NCBI GenBank assembly: GCA_000320545.1
Contig: ADNK01003512.1
Span: 35,001 to 66,955 of the forward strand
DNA length: 31,955 bases
Source of the DNA: Bigelowiella natans CCMP2755
Lineage: Eukaryota; Cercozoa; Chlorarachniophyceae
Direction: 5' to 3'
Position 1 is the first letter of the stretch. Each line of letters starts with the position of its first letter. Below the pieces are notes generated by a model. The model had not been told where the DNA came from, did not search any database, and saw nothing but the letters and a program-made list of their open reading frames with translations. Below, one piece after another: positions 1 to 11,403 of this stretch. Made by a program: the position numbers and the translations under genes.

Positions 1-960
1 CGAACTCTGGGCAAGAATGTATCCTCTGCCATCGGCTGTCCAGCTTCCATCACGTTTATGCTACACTGGATCGTGGACTCTCTTATTTGCCACTCTCCCC
101 TTTCGCGTAGTTCTGTTCATAACGGCGAAGAAATTAGGGGGTTCGTGCAATTACTTTCGAATTTTCCCGCCCATGTACCCCACCACCATACACTAAATTC
201 ATGTTGGAACACAACGTTCGGAGACACATAATATTGCGAACGAACAAACACAGTGAGCCTCATTACTTCACCCCAAAAATCCTAACAATGGCTTCAGGAA
301 GGATCCTTTGGCCCTGGGTATGTGGGGTGTCAATAAAAAAGTTACAACCAACCACCTCCATCTTCACCTTGATCCTTCATCTTTTTTCTTTCATCATGGC
401 GCAGGCATGCATGCAATCACTCATAACACAGTAGCGATCCGGTAACTGATCAATAAAACGGCTTTTGTTGTTGTTATTGTTGTTAAGATGTGGAATTGTA
501 GATCAAAACCGAATTGATGAATTTGGGACTATGAATGCCTTCACAATGACCTTGTTTCAGGTTGGTCCAAAAAATATACCGCTTCTGACCAAAATGGTAA
601 ATCTTTGTTGCAACCTCCACTTGAGAGGCAAAATATCCAACATGGATACGTCAAGGATTCGCCTTCCACGGATTTACTGCATATTGTTCTCGCAATGATG
701 ACTCGATTAATTCATTCAGATAGAGGTCTGCGACAACAGCTAACAACAATGACGACAACAATGACGACAACAACAACAATGATACTCGTACACTAGGTAA
801 CTGGTAAAAAGAATATTTTAAAGAATCTCCCTCTTACTTCCATGATTTGTTTAATTATCTAAAATTCTATAAAATCGCATGTATTTTTGGTTTTCTGCAG
901 GCTTGATATGTTAAAAGTCGTTCGAAGAGAAAATGATCGAACACGAGATAAGGAGGAAAT
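1..960. other. Unassigned region, no gene recognised
   Basis: Mostly low-coding sequence. Two stretches read open. One lies around 596-796 (+) and ends in CAA/ACG-rich repeats. The other, around 900-1096 (+), follows a pyrimidine-rich tract and ctgcag that could be a splice acceptor. Neither resembles a family I know, and the surrounding sequence gives no consistent exon chain. They could be last exons of a gene starting left of the window. Confidence 0.4.
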
Positions 961-985
961 AACGGCCAAAAAAGCGGCCTGGTCT

Positions 986-1062
986 GGCGCCAAATTTCCT
1001 TTCTCGGTCCCTCTTTTAGCGCGCCAAAAGCCTTACACTCGCAGATGTAGGGCGTCTATAAA
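986..1062 (+). promoter_or_regulatory. Probable ftsZ core promoter: E2F-like boxes and TATA box
   Basis: GGCGCCAAA (986-994) and GCGCGCCAAAA (1019-1029) are reverse complements of the canonical E2F site TTTSGCGC. A TATAAA lies at 1057-1062, about 90 nt before the first ATG at 1152. A further TTTGCGCC sits at 1138-1145, just before that ATG. E2F sites mark S-phase genes in plants, animals and many algae, and plastid-division genes are often cell-cycle regulated. Motif presence is seen directly; function is inferred. Confidence 0.45.
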
Positions 1063-1151
1063 CAAAAAGATCGCATATTATTTGTCGCAGTTGTAATAAA
1101 CGTCGGACTCTTCTTCGAGTAAAAATCTTCTCGGCTCTTTGCGCCAGCGAA

Positions 1152-1777
1152 ATGGCTGCTTACGGCTCCTCTAGCCCTCCCAACGAGCCCACGCGACCTA
1201 TCCTCCTAGGCCCTTCGATGAGGACATCGATGAAATCCTCGACCCGACGACTTCAGGCCTTGAGCCTGATGATCCTCGTGGTTGGGTTCGTTACTTGTAT
1301 TAGAGTAACAAGAGCCCCCCACGCGCTGAGTAGGGGATTGGCAGCGCAGCGACAGAGTGTTAAGGTTATGGCCAGTCAGTTCCAGGACCACCGACCAAAG
1401 AGGTTAAACTTCGCTATTTCGTTTTTGGTGGATTGTATGGGCACCTTGTTTGGAGTGAAAAGCCTGAAGAGGCAACAAGATTCGAAAATAAATCTCTAGT
1501 GCTACGTGTGCTACGTGGTCGCTGCTGCCAGTCCCTATTTACTTTCAGACTCTGTCTTTGCCGTGGGCCATTTTTTGTTTCGCGAATCGAATGCCTTACC
1601 TACAACAAACTCTGTATAAATTTAGCGGATCAAGCTCATCGTTGGGCAAAAACATGAAGAAGAAGAATGGGGGACTACCTGGGATCACGATCTTGCCTGG
1701 CGACTCTCCTCGACTGCAGCAACGCGTCAATGCTGACAGCTACAGTGCTGTGTCTGTACCCTCTGAGGTTGTTGATA

Positions 1778-1827
<50 letters not shown>

Positions 1828-2781
1828 AAAAAAAAGGAAGAGACAACCCTCCCTCCTCAAAAAACTACTCGATATTATGAGTCGCCGACAGCGTGATGAT
1901 TGTAGACTGATAATGTACTCAGCTCGCTGCAATCGGCGCATTCTCATTCCTTTCTTTTCAATTTATTTGCCTCTTTTTTCCTATCCACAATTGAAAACAT
2001 GATGACACACACACACACACACACAAAGCATGTTAAAGCAGCATCTGCATTCTAAATGGAGATAGATTCATAATCTGTTGTTGTTATTGCTGTTGTTGCA
2101 TGCAGTCGGCTAAAGCACCATGCAGTATCAAAGTTGTTGGTGTTGGGGGCGGCGGAGGCAACACTGTCAACCGTAAGACAATTTCTAAGCATAAAAAAAT
2201 AGTATCGAATGTGCGTAATTCCGGCCATCTTGGCCCGATTGATGGTAATTATCTCACGTGAATTTCTTATTGTTCGCCATCATTATTGTTATTAGGCATG
2301 ATCGAGTCCATTGACGAGGAAGATGCTAGCGTCGAGTTCTGGGCAGTCAATACAGACGTGCAGGTAGTAATTATTTACAGGAACACACGCCAATGATATA
2401 AAAACGCCAATGTGAGTCTTTATGATATGAATTTGAATATAGCACACACACGCACATTCGCACGTACGCACACACATGCTACTCCTCCTCCTCCTCCTCC
2501 TCCTCCTCCTCCTCCTTCCTTCAAAGTTTGTATTCTAATGAATCGTTTTGTTAAAGGCCTTATGCAAATCGAAAGCTCCTAATAGGATTCAAATAGGGCC
2601 CAGTAAGCAACACCAGCACACTTTTATATTGTAAATTAACGCCTGAGAAAGGGGGGCGGACATGTTTTGGCTAAGACAATACACATATATTTATTCTATG
2701 TATGAATAACGACGTACTACTCTATTCACCAGGCACTACAAAAGGACTAGGAGCAGGAGCGAAACCTACAATTGGTATTAC

Positions 2782-2813
<32 letters not shown>

Positions 2814-3275
2814 ATAGTAATTGTGTTAGTAGTGGTAGTAGTGTAATGGTAGTAGTTACGTGTAATACACGCAAACACACACACACACACACAATCATCA
2901 TCCTCTATTTATAAATATTGACAGTTCCTCCTCCTATTTATCACAACGGATAATCCCTCCCTCCCTCTTCAGGTCGAGCTGCTGCTGTGGAAAGCGTCAA
3001 GGCTATTGAATCAGCTCTCAGCAAGACAGATATGGTGGTGTACATAACAGTGAGAATGATGACACCACGTCAATGTCCCTCGAATGGAGCAGAGCGTAGT
3101 AGCCATCATCATATGCCGGACCCTCGTCATCATCATCATGATCGTGTGACGTTCATCGTAATCTATCTCAGGTTTTCGTAACTGCTGGTATGGGTGGGGG
3201 CACTGGCTCTGGAGCAACTCCCGTTATCGCCGAGGTAGGTCCATAATAACAGCAGTCATCAAGGAGATTGCTCTG

Positions 3276-3310
<35 letters not shown>

Positions 3311-4589
3311 TTGTTGTTGTCGTCATCATCCCATTACCCACAATCCACATTCATAAAACACATCCTTCCTTGCAAACTAGCGATACTGCTTCAATAATGA
3401 AAAGAATAATATGATATTAATATCTATTATTAATAGATAATAATTATTAATAACAATGATCAGGTGGCGAGGAGAGCCGGAAGTTTAACGGTAGGGATTG
3501 TCACCAAACCATTTGGTTTTGAAGGACAGGTACTACGATTTTACATTTTGATGCTGCTACTATGACAACAACAACAACAACAACAACTGCTACTACTACT
3601 ACTACTACTACTACTACTGTTGCTGCTGCTGCTGCAACTACCACCACTACTAAAGATGCTGGTATCATTACTACTAAGCTCGCACACCACCACCACCACC
3701 ACAACCTTAAAGGATTTTTATTACCGTTGCTGCCTTGTTATTCAACGAGATGGCTGCTGCTGATGCTCTATGTGCCTTTGTGTAATACTACTAGATTCGA
3801 ATGAACCAAGCTGTTGGGGCGATAGAAGAGCTGAGGTACGACTAAAAGTAGAATTACAATCAAGGGAGGGAGGGGGGGGAGGGGGTTCTGTAGTGAGAAC
3901 AAGAGGAGTGGGGGAAAAGAACAACTAGTTTCAGATTATTTTAGTATAAAAGCGTTGCAGGAATTTGAACTAATGTATATTCCTCCTCCATTAACTCACA
4001 TATTCCTCATCCAAAAGGAAACAAGTTGATATTCTCATCGTCGTTTCGAACGACCGTCTCTTGGAGGTAATAAATATTTCTAAATTTTTTAAAAAGAAAT
4101 GAATTTTTTTAAATTTATTTATATATATATTTATTTATAGGGCGAGAAAAAAAAAAAAAAAAAAGGGGGTGGGGGGGGGGAGGGAGATAGAAAATATACT
4201 GATTGAGTGAGTATTTAAGTGATGTTGCAATATTGCGTAATACATCGGGACTGTTGGTAATGAATTGTTTGTGAATCACGAAGGTATCGCCCTCTGATCT
4301 ACCACTGCAAGAGGCCTTCATCCTTGCTGATAACATCCTGAGGTAGTAGTAGTAAAAGTAGTTGTAGCTCATCCAGGGATAGGGGGAGGGGGAGGCCGGA
4401 ATATTGAGAGGATAGGAGCATAAGAGAAGAATCAATGAAAGATCGAGTCAGAATCGAGTGATAACCGCCAATATCATCGGCATTATCATCGGCATCATTC
4501 ATCATTGTCATCATCTATCAGGCAAGGTATAGTTGGTATCTCGGAGATCATCACGAAACCGGTGAATTTATACCCAACACGACACATAC

Positions 4590-4657
<68 letters not shown>

Positions 4658-5129
4658 ATAATGCTGAACTTGGTGGCATCAGAGAGCAAAAAAATAAACC
4701 GATCAACACACACAGCAAAACACAACACACACCGTTCATACGACTTCTGATGATCCAACATCATGTGTTGCCACAAACGACGACAGGGACTCATCAACGT
4801 GGACTTTGCGGACGTTCGCAGTGTGATGCAAAATGCTGGTCTTGCTCTCATGGGAATTGGCCGGTAATGATAATAATGATGCTTATTATTTCTTTTTTAT
4901 TTGAACACTGTCTATCAGCCTCCTGGAAGAAAGAGTAGCATCATCAAAAATCCTCTTTTATATATACCTTCTCCTGCTCCTCCGCCTCATTGTTGTGATT
5001 TTTGTGTGTGTGGCATATGACAAATACAGCGGTTCGGGCAAGAATCGTGCTCAGGACGCAGCTCTAGCAGCTGTTACATCGCCGCTTCTAGATTTCCCTA
5101 TACAACAGGCAATATCAAAGAGAAGACAC

Positions 5130-5163
<34 letters not shown>

Positions 5164-6817
5164 TCATCTTCGTCTTTACTTTACCACCGTATCCTTATGA
5201 GATTGATTCCTCTCCAAACAGGCTAAGGGTGTAGTGTACACGGTGACTGGTAACAAGGACATGTCCTTGACGGAAGTAGCGCAAGTTTCTAACGTGATTC
5301 AGAAGATGGTTGGCCAAGACGCCAATGTCATTTTCGGAGCACTTATCGATGAGAACATGGTAAGAATAGATGCGGAAGATCTCTACCATACGACTACTTG
5401 TTGCACAACTTATTGACTACTATGATAATGGAAGAAGGGACAAGTTTGTCGTCAGCAGCGCTCTTGCAGCAGATAGATAATATATATTAGGGATCTTTGT
5501 TTCTCACTGTCGTCGTCATCATCATCATTCCTTATCCTGCTGCTGCCTAATGATGAACCCAACCACCAGGGCGATGAGATGTCTGTGATAGTCGTGGCCA
5601 CAAACTTTGAAGACCCTGAGGTAGTAATGATAATGACAATAATGGCAAGAAAGCCATCATGTAGAGTAGCATGTGGTAAATGCATAATCAAACACTTATG
5701 CTCGCTCTTGTGTGGTGCTAATTACACCTAAAACACACTATTTGACAATAAACATGACTTCTATTATCTAACTGCTTTCTTTACATTCTCAGACGGCGGG
5801 TGCTCTTTCTCAAGCAGCTCCTGGCGCGAGTAAGGGGGGGGGGGGAGGGGGGAGATGATAACGATGAGGAGGATGATACGACACAACGATAACAACAACA
5901 ATGATGACGACACATAAAAAGAAGCATCTTCATTCGTTGTTATCCGTACGCATAGTAGCACAAAACAGATTGTAGCAGTAGTTAACGGTACATAGCCAAC
6001 TACCATCCCTCCAAGTAGATTCCATTGTGATAGGAATTGCGATTGATCATCTTGTTGTTGTTGCGCCATCATCATGTGCTAATTCTCTCCTGTCGGCCAC
6101 CATCATTGCATTGATGAATGTAGGTCGCTCTACTGCTGAGTCGATATTAAAGAACAACTTCGGACCAGGAAACTACGGTGAGAAGAAGAAGAAGAAGAAG
6201 AAGAAGAAGAAGAAGAACCATTATAAAAGATGCAGCTTCTCCCTATCTCACCATCTCGCTATTGCAGCAAGATGCAGAAGATATCGATGATGATGATGAT
6301 GATGAAGATGATGATGTGTACTTCTTAATTATATATTCGAGGCGATTATATGATGAGATTAGTATGGTTTTTCCGCACACCAGGCATAGGGAACATGCCA
6401 CCACAGGAAACCTCATACAACCAAGCTAATGCTGCATCAGCACCATCGTACAATAGCCCCCCCCCTTCCTCCATGGCTGCTCCTGAGACCGCAATACCGG
6501 AAATGCCAAAGCGAATCGCCAAAGAACCACCAAAAACTCTCAGGGGTAAATTCAAAAGAATTACTGAATATTAGTAACAATACTCGCAAATTAGCAGCAG
6601 CAGCACTGAAGGTGATGAAATCACTGTATATGGTAATCATACATGCTACGATGAGAGGATGGCAGATCAAAAGAGAAAAACTGATGATCAAATTTTACTC
6701 GAGAATAGCAAATATCATCTCTAAATTCTATTATACCAAACAACCCCTCTAGGCAAAGCAAAGAGGCTGGCCGGCAACATCCTTCGCCGCGCATTGGGAA
6801 AACGAAGGAATGATTAG
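1152..6817 (+). CDS. ftsZ: FtsZ, organelle (probably plastid) division GTPase; about 20 exons
   Basis: Tubulin-like GTPase that forms the division ring inside plastids or mitochondria. Exons placed by phase: 2106-2172, 2296-2363, 2557-2602, 2733-2774, 2973-3034, 3172-3234, 3464-3529, 3795-3835, 4018-4066, 4284-4342, 4522-4561, 4787-4863, 5030-5108, 5222-5359, 5570-5620, 5793-5829, 6124-6177, 6384-6545, 6753-6817. They give 421 aa with no frame conflict. Visible motifs in order: [16 protein letters not shown] (nucleotide loop), FWAVNTD, the tubulin signature [33 protein letters not shown], then a Pro-rich tail with IPEMPKR, similar to the FtsZ conserved C-terminal peptide. A tentative first exon, 1152-1364 (ATG 1152, or 1218), ends AAG|gttatg in phase 0. 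It encodes a signal-peptide-like segment ([16 protein letters not shown]) plus a basic Ser/Ala stretch, suggesting a bipartite plastid presequence. The core is certain; the first exon is not. Confidence 0.93.
1780..6315. repeat. Microsatellites in ftsZ introns
   Basis: Runs seen directly: (AT)n 1780-1823; (AC)n about 2004-2025; (TCC)n 2482-2516; (AGT)n 2782-2813; (GAT)n 3277-3310; (ACA)n then (ACT)n then (TGC)n 3564-3635; (TA)n 4592-4634 running directly into (GT)n to 4657; (CAT)n 5129-5163; (AGA)n 6181-6216; (GAT)n about 6286-6316. Most lie wholly inside introns. The first lies in the proposed first intron. Many falsely look like His-, Val-, Tyr-Ile- or Thr-rich ORFs. Confidence 0.9.
5109..5221 (+). 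other. Non-canonical GC-AG intron in ftsZ
   Basis: The exon ends CAACAG and the intron begins gcaata, not gt. The acceptor is caaacag before GCTAAGGGTGTAG. Only this junction keeps the FtsZ reading [20 protein letters not shown], which matches the family across this position. The intron contains a (CAT)n run at 5129-5163. Confidence 0.8.
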
Positions 6818-7641
6818 GCTTTGACTACTGCTGTCGTCTAGCTTGCTTGTTCTACTCGGCGCGTAGCTATGGAGTCACGCATTCACATTAGCTTCGGGTA
6901 GCTTTTCGAGTCGTGGGATGGTAACGATGACGCATACCGAGAAATAATAACATACAAACAATTTACATTAGCAAATAAGGAGAAGCAAGTTGCATGAGCG
7001 TATGATGATTAAATGTAATACCGTGTTACATGCAGATGTAATGCATTATGTTTCCTGCTGTGATCGAATCCTCAATTTGCACATCACATGTATGCTCGTA
7101 CCCTATCCAGCGAACTCATAGCACTAGAGCACTGACACGCCGCAATCTTAAACTACTAGACATGATATAATGAATTTCGATCGCACATCTCTATAATGAC
7201 ACTAGCCATCCGGCGGATGGTGCACGGAGTATGAGCAAAGGCGACTGCGCGGACGCAACAGCCGCGTCTATTACTAAGTATTTTAAGATATGTCTAGACG
7301 TTGCCTGTGAGCACATGTGCAAGCGTCGGACGATTGGAAGGTCGAATAGCGTGTTTACATGCACCCGCTTATTGCATAGCTACATGTACATATAATAATG
7401 AGCATTGAACAAATTTAATGGATCAATTACATCCATCTTACATGCTATGCATCCTTGTTATTGCTGTTATGCATGTCGATCACAACATTGCTGCACTACT
7501 GCACTACCCGTAGCTTGTGCACGCGTATATGTTTCTGATGTACGTTATTGTCGTGAGTACGTACATGCAGCAATCTTCATAATCTATTTTACTGCCGACA
7601 GATGCATAAATGCTGATTTAGCTCTTCGTAGATTCCCTTTC
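6818..7641. other. Convergent intergenic spacer
   Basis: The stretch between the stop codons of ftsZ (+) and the lipase (-). No coding signal or RNA gene is recognised. The sequence is enriched in short CATG/TGCA words. Confidence 0.6.
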
Positions 7642-9103
7642 CTACTTTGCTACGCTGTGATATTGTTCGATGAAGTCAATGACTCGAGGATAGACGACAG
7701 TAGCTGCTCTTGGTTCCCACATGTAGTCGGTGTGATTCCATCCTGCAGAGTAATAACGTACAACCGAACCCCAAGAGGTGCTATACTCAAATAAGAACAT
7801 AATTTATCGTCTATGCAATGTTTTATCTGTTTTGAAATAGAATAGAGTTACTTACGATTGCAACTCCAGCACTAACAGCAGCAAGAAATGCAGCAAGCCA
7901 TAAATTCATACCTTTGAGGTTGACAATTTCATTAATTGCGGTCCCCAGCTGCTTACATAGCCACTCGATGTCCTTCGAATAGAGGGGGGGGGGGGGGGAG
8001 ATAGTAGAGACGACCATCGAAAGAGGCTAAGAATAAGTAAGACTAATAGGAAGAAAGAGCTGGTTCCTAGACAAAAATCTCAGTACTACTATATGTACTA
8101 GCAGCAACCTTAGAAGTGACAAGAGCATCGTTTGTGCCACGAATAAGAAGCTTTGGGAGCGAGCGAGGGATTGCACTTACGTCATAAATGGGAGGCACCT
8201 TTTTGACATTCATAACATGAAATATTGTTCCAATGATCTATGGCGATGCAATGATGATGATGATGATGATGATAATGATACTGACGACGATGGTGTGAAA
8301 CATGGAAATTCAAATGAAAGGCATTTAGTATACCTCTGGCTATCTTGTTTGATATAGAATAAAGTGTCTGTACATGCGTGTGTGATGTTGTGTTATTTGT
8401 GTTGCATGTTGTGTGTTGGTACACAACCTTCGAGCCATATCGTTTCAGGTTGACAGCACATCCTAGTAGTTGGCAATTACATGCAGTAACTTAGCGGATT
8501 GCGTCAGGTGTTATACGTCTACTACCCCTTCTTATCACGATGTGTCTAAAACTGGTGCTGCTGTGTGTAAGCTCACAGTGATGACCATAATCAAATCTCC
8601 GGAAATCTCCATGCCGCACAGCTTGACACCAGTGAGCTATATTCAGAACCGAGCTGCCACCTATAATTGTAAAAAGTGTATGACGATTATAATGATGATG
8701 ATGATGATGATGATGATGATGGTAATGATGATAGCACACGATGTAGATAGGCAAACAGAGAAGATGCATAAGTTAAGGTATCAACAACCTGGTTCATGCG
8801 CTCCCCAACTCATCGTATCTCCACGTTTCATTGGACTCTAGAATAGAAATTCGTAATAATAATTCCAAGAAACGCACAAAAAACACGGAATCCTCGTTGA
8901 TACATCGAAAAATGTTTCTTTCAAGTTGATCAATCTTGTCTCAAAGCATGTGCTAAATGGTTTTTCAGGCTTTATGATGTACAAGCCATGCTGCTGCTAA
9001 ACATACCCTTGGTGGACCACACAACAGAGTAAGTATAAGCTGCACCTAAGGGAAGAACTATATTGGTCATTACGTGAATATGATTCATATAGTTTTTCAA
9101 AAC

Positions 9104-9148
<45 letters not shown>

Positions 9149-9661
9149 GAGGGGTGGGAGGTGGGGAAGAACTAGAAAAAAAAAAGAAGTTATAAGCAGA
9201 TGATGACTATGAGTAATTACATAATTGTACCACAGAAGGACAGACGTACGATATTATTCCAAAGATTTGTTGCTCCAACATGCCTCCTGTAATATACCAC
9301 GAAAAGCTTTGATCATCCCGAGATATATGGGTGGCAACTGATATGCAACATCCACCACCTCGAAGCATAAATCCCCTTCTTAGACCAAGGGCCCAGCAAA
9401 GGCGGTCACCATAAAATTGTCCTACAGGAGACAACGTTTGTGATGATGATGATGCTGCTGCCGATGATGATTATAATGAAAATATAGTGATACTAAGTAG
9501 GGTGTGCGGCAGGGGATGTGTGCCTAGTGCCATCGCATCATATCATACAGTCATGTATACTACTACCCAATAGCTTCAAGACATAGCTATCCAAATTTCC
9601 GACACGTGCTGATCAATATTTTATATTATTACAAATATATGCATATAAATGCTTGTGTGTG

Positions 9662-9702
<41 letters not shown>

Positions 9703-11335
9703 ATTGCAAGAGGGTGGTAGAACCTACAGGTCCCAATGCGGTAAAACAAGATAGCTTCGATGCAAGCTCTGGACATGTCGCGAGCATGGCGAACATCTAT
9801 AAAATCATTTGTCATGCAACTGAAGCAACTCATCGATAAAACACTTCTGCTACTTGTCCTTGGATGCATTAGCTCATCATAGCTATCAATGTTGCATATA
9901 TGAAAGTTGGTAGATTATCATCTCTAAATAATAGATATATTGTTGCAAGTACTCAGAGTTCTCCATCAGTGCTACTACCTGTGTGGTGCCTTCAGAATGG
10001 CCGACATAAGCAATCTTTACCTTGGAACAAGACCCGCGTCGAGGGTGGATTACGTGAGTATCGATAAGCAGACGACGCTCGTCGCGCACTTGGTCGCGCT
10101 GTACTTGTTGCTGGATGTAGCTTAGGGTGTCGGGGAGATCAAACTTCGCCAATTCATCAAATGTAAAAGCCCAAAACTCAGGATCTGTGGATGGTTATCA
10201 TGTCAATTATCATCATCAACCGACCAAAGTATCATGCAACAGTGTTCTTTGAGGAAAGTTGATGTGGAAAGGTCTCGTGGTGTGAGGAGGACTTGATCGG
10301 CGAAGGTAGTCGTGGTTCTGTGAGTAGCAGTTTCCTCGATTGTTGCCGAGCCACACATCATAACCCTAAAAAGGTGAGAAGGACCAGGAAAAATAGGAAG
10401 GTTATAAAATGTTAATGCATAGTCTTGTGTTATCTGCCTGACCTTATCACAAAGCATATACGCGAGAGACCTACTCGAGCCCTGGTTTATACGATAGTCA
10501 GAGGCTTTTATGGATACGATGTAATACATATTGAGGAATATCTTAACGTAATTTATCCACCTGCGTAATCCACGTAAATGCGTCGTCGAGGAGACCATGC
10601 CATAGTAGGACGGGGCCCTTACCCACTCCAACCCCCTCCCTTTGAAATCTAGACTTAGCATCATCGTAACAGGACGTAGTGGAGGAAATCGAGGACTCTA
10701 GGGAGTTACTCTGGTTACTAGCGTTGGTTGGGTTTATCATCATATTGCTCATAGCAGAAGGAGAGCGCACTCGAAATAGGACAAGATGGTATCCATCACG
10801 AGTGATGACTGTATGCGTCTCCACATGGTAGCCGTCATCTTCAATTATCTAGTTGTTGGGAGAGGAAAGGAATTAGCTAAGAAAGCAATGATTCTTCTTC
10901 TATTACCTTGCAAATTGGGCGAACAGACTGCGCCCCAGGGTTTCCCCAGAATGCCAAATAAGTGAATCTTTATATTGAAAATCACACCATCCAAGGCAAT
11001 GAAGAAAACAGATAAATTGCTTTTCTCCAGCTAGTAAATGTGTTGTTGGAACACCTAAGCAGGACGATGAGGTCGAAAATGATGGTAAGCCACAACTTGA
11101 AGAGGCCGACTGGAATGTACCAGGGGCGTTTGATGAACGAAAATGTTGAAGCAAGGAGAGAGGGGGAGGATACATCTAAACCGAAGAAGAGGTAAGAGAG
11201 ACAATAAACGAATATTTCGTTCGACAAACCTTCCGGTAGCACGTCATTTGCAGAAATCTTAACGATTTCGTCAGATTTTTCCTCCCGCTTAGACCCCCGC
11301 TTTAATTCTGGTGCTGAAGCTTCATTCATCTTCAT
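7642..11335 (-). CDS. Acid lipase-type alpha/beta hydrolase (lysosomal acid lipase / cholesteryl esterase family), 15 exons
   Basis: Hydrolyses triacylglycerols or sterol esters in this family. Exons, 5' to 3': 11335-11055, 10967-10907, 10848-10561, 10481-10443, 10365-10293, 10184-9979, 9796-9724, 9421-9231, 9045-9007, 8837-8789, 8660-8586, 8462-8428, 8198-8109, 7972-7912, 7742-7642. The total is 1662 nt, all phases close, 553 aa. N-terminal ~95 residues: a charged start then hydrophobic segments (GLFKLWLTIIFDLIVLLR), suggesting a membrane anchor rather than a simple signal peptide. Family motifs: ETHTVITRDGYHLVLFRV, oxyanion HG (H198), GYDVWLGNNRGN, FWAFTFDELAKFDLP, nucleophile elbow GHSEGTT (Ser311), ALGPVG, NIAHWCQAVRHGDF, Asp494 in GTNDALV, His524 in GWNHTDYMW. 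The cap region (exon 8, 9421-9231) is poorly conserved and the least certain exon. Start ATG 11335 is the only in-frame choice giving this anchor. Confidence 0.92.
9109..9145. repeat. (GA)n microsatellite in lipase intron
   Basis: About 18 GA units between lipase exons 9231-9421 and 9007-9045. A (GT)n run at 9663-9699 and a GAT-type run at 8249-8272 sit in neighbouring introns. A run of 15 or more G lies at about 7984-7998, just outside exon 7912-7972. Confidence 0.9.
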
Positions 11336-11365
11336 TGTAAAACACTATGCCCTTCCGACTTCTGG

Positions 11366-11403
<38 letters not shown>

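Noticed and set aside
3501..3804. Val-rich (-) and Thr-rich (+) ORFs
   Set aside because: Pure products of ACA/ACT/TGC microsatellites inside an ftsZ intron.
4505..4938. Tyr-Ile and Cys-Val repeat ORFs on both strands
   Set aside because: Created by the (TA)n(GT)n tract in an ftsZ intron; only 4522-4561 and 4787-4863 are coding.
5222..5416. ORF extending past the ftsZ exon into the intron
   Set aside because: The exon ends at ATG|gtaaga (5359); the next exon [17 protein letters not shown] continues the family sequence, so the read-through is intronic.
10203..10664. 153-aa minus-strand ORF
   Set aside because: Reads through lipase introns in a different frame; the family motifs fall in the spliced frame instead.
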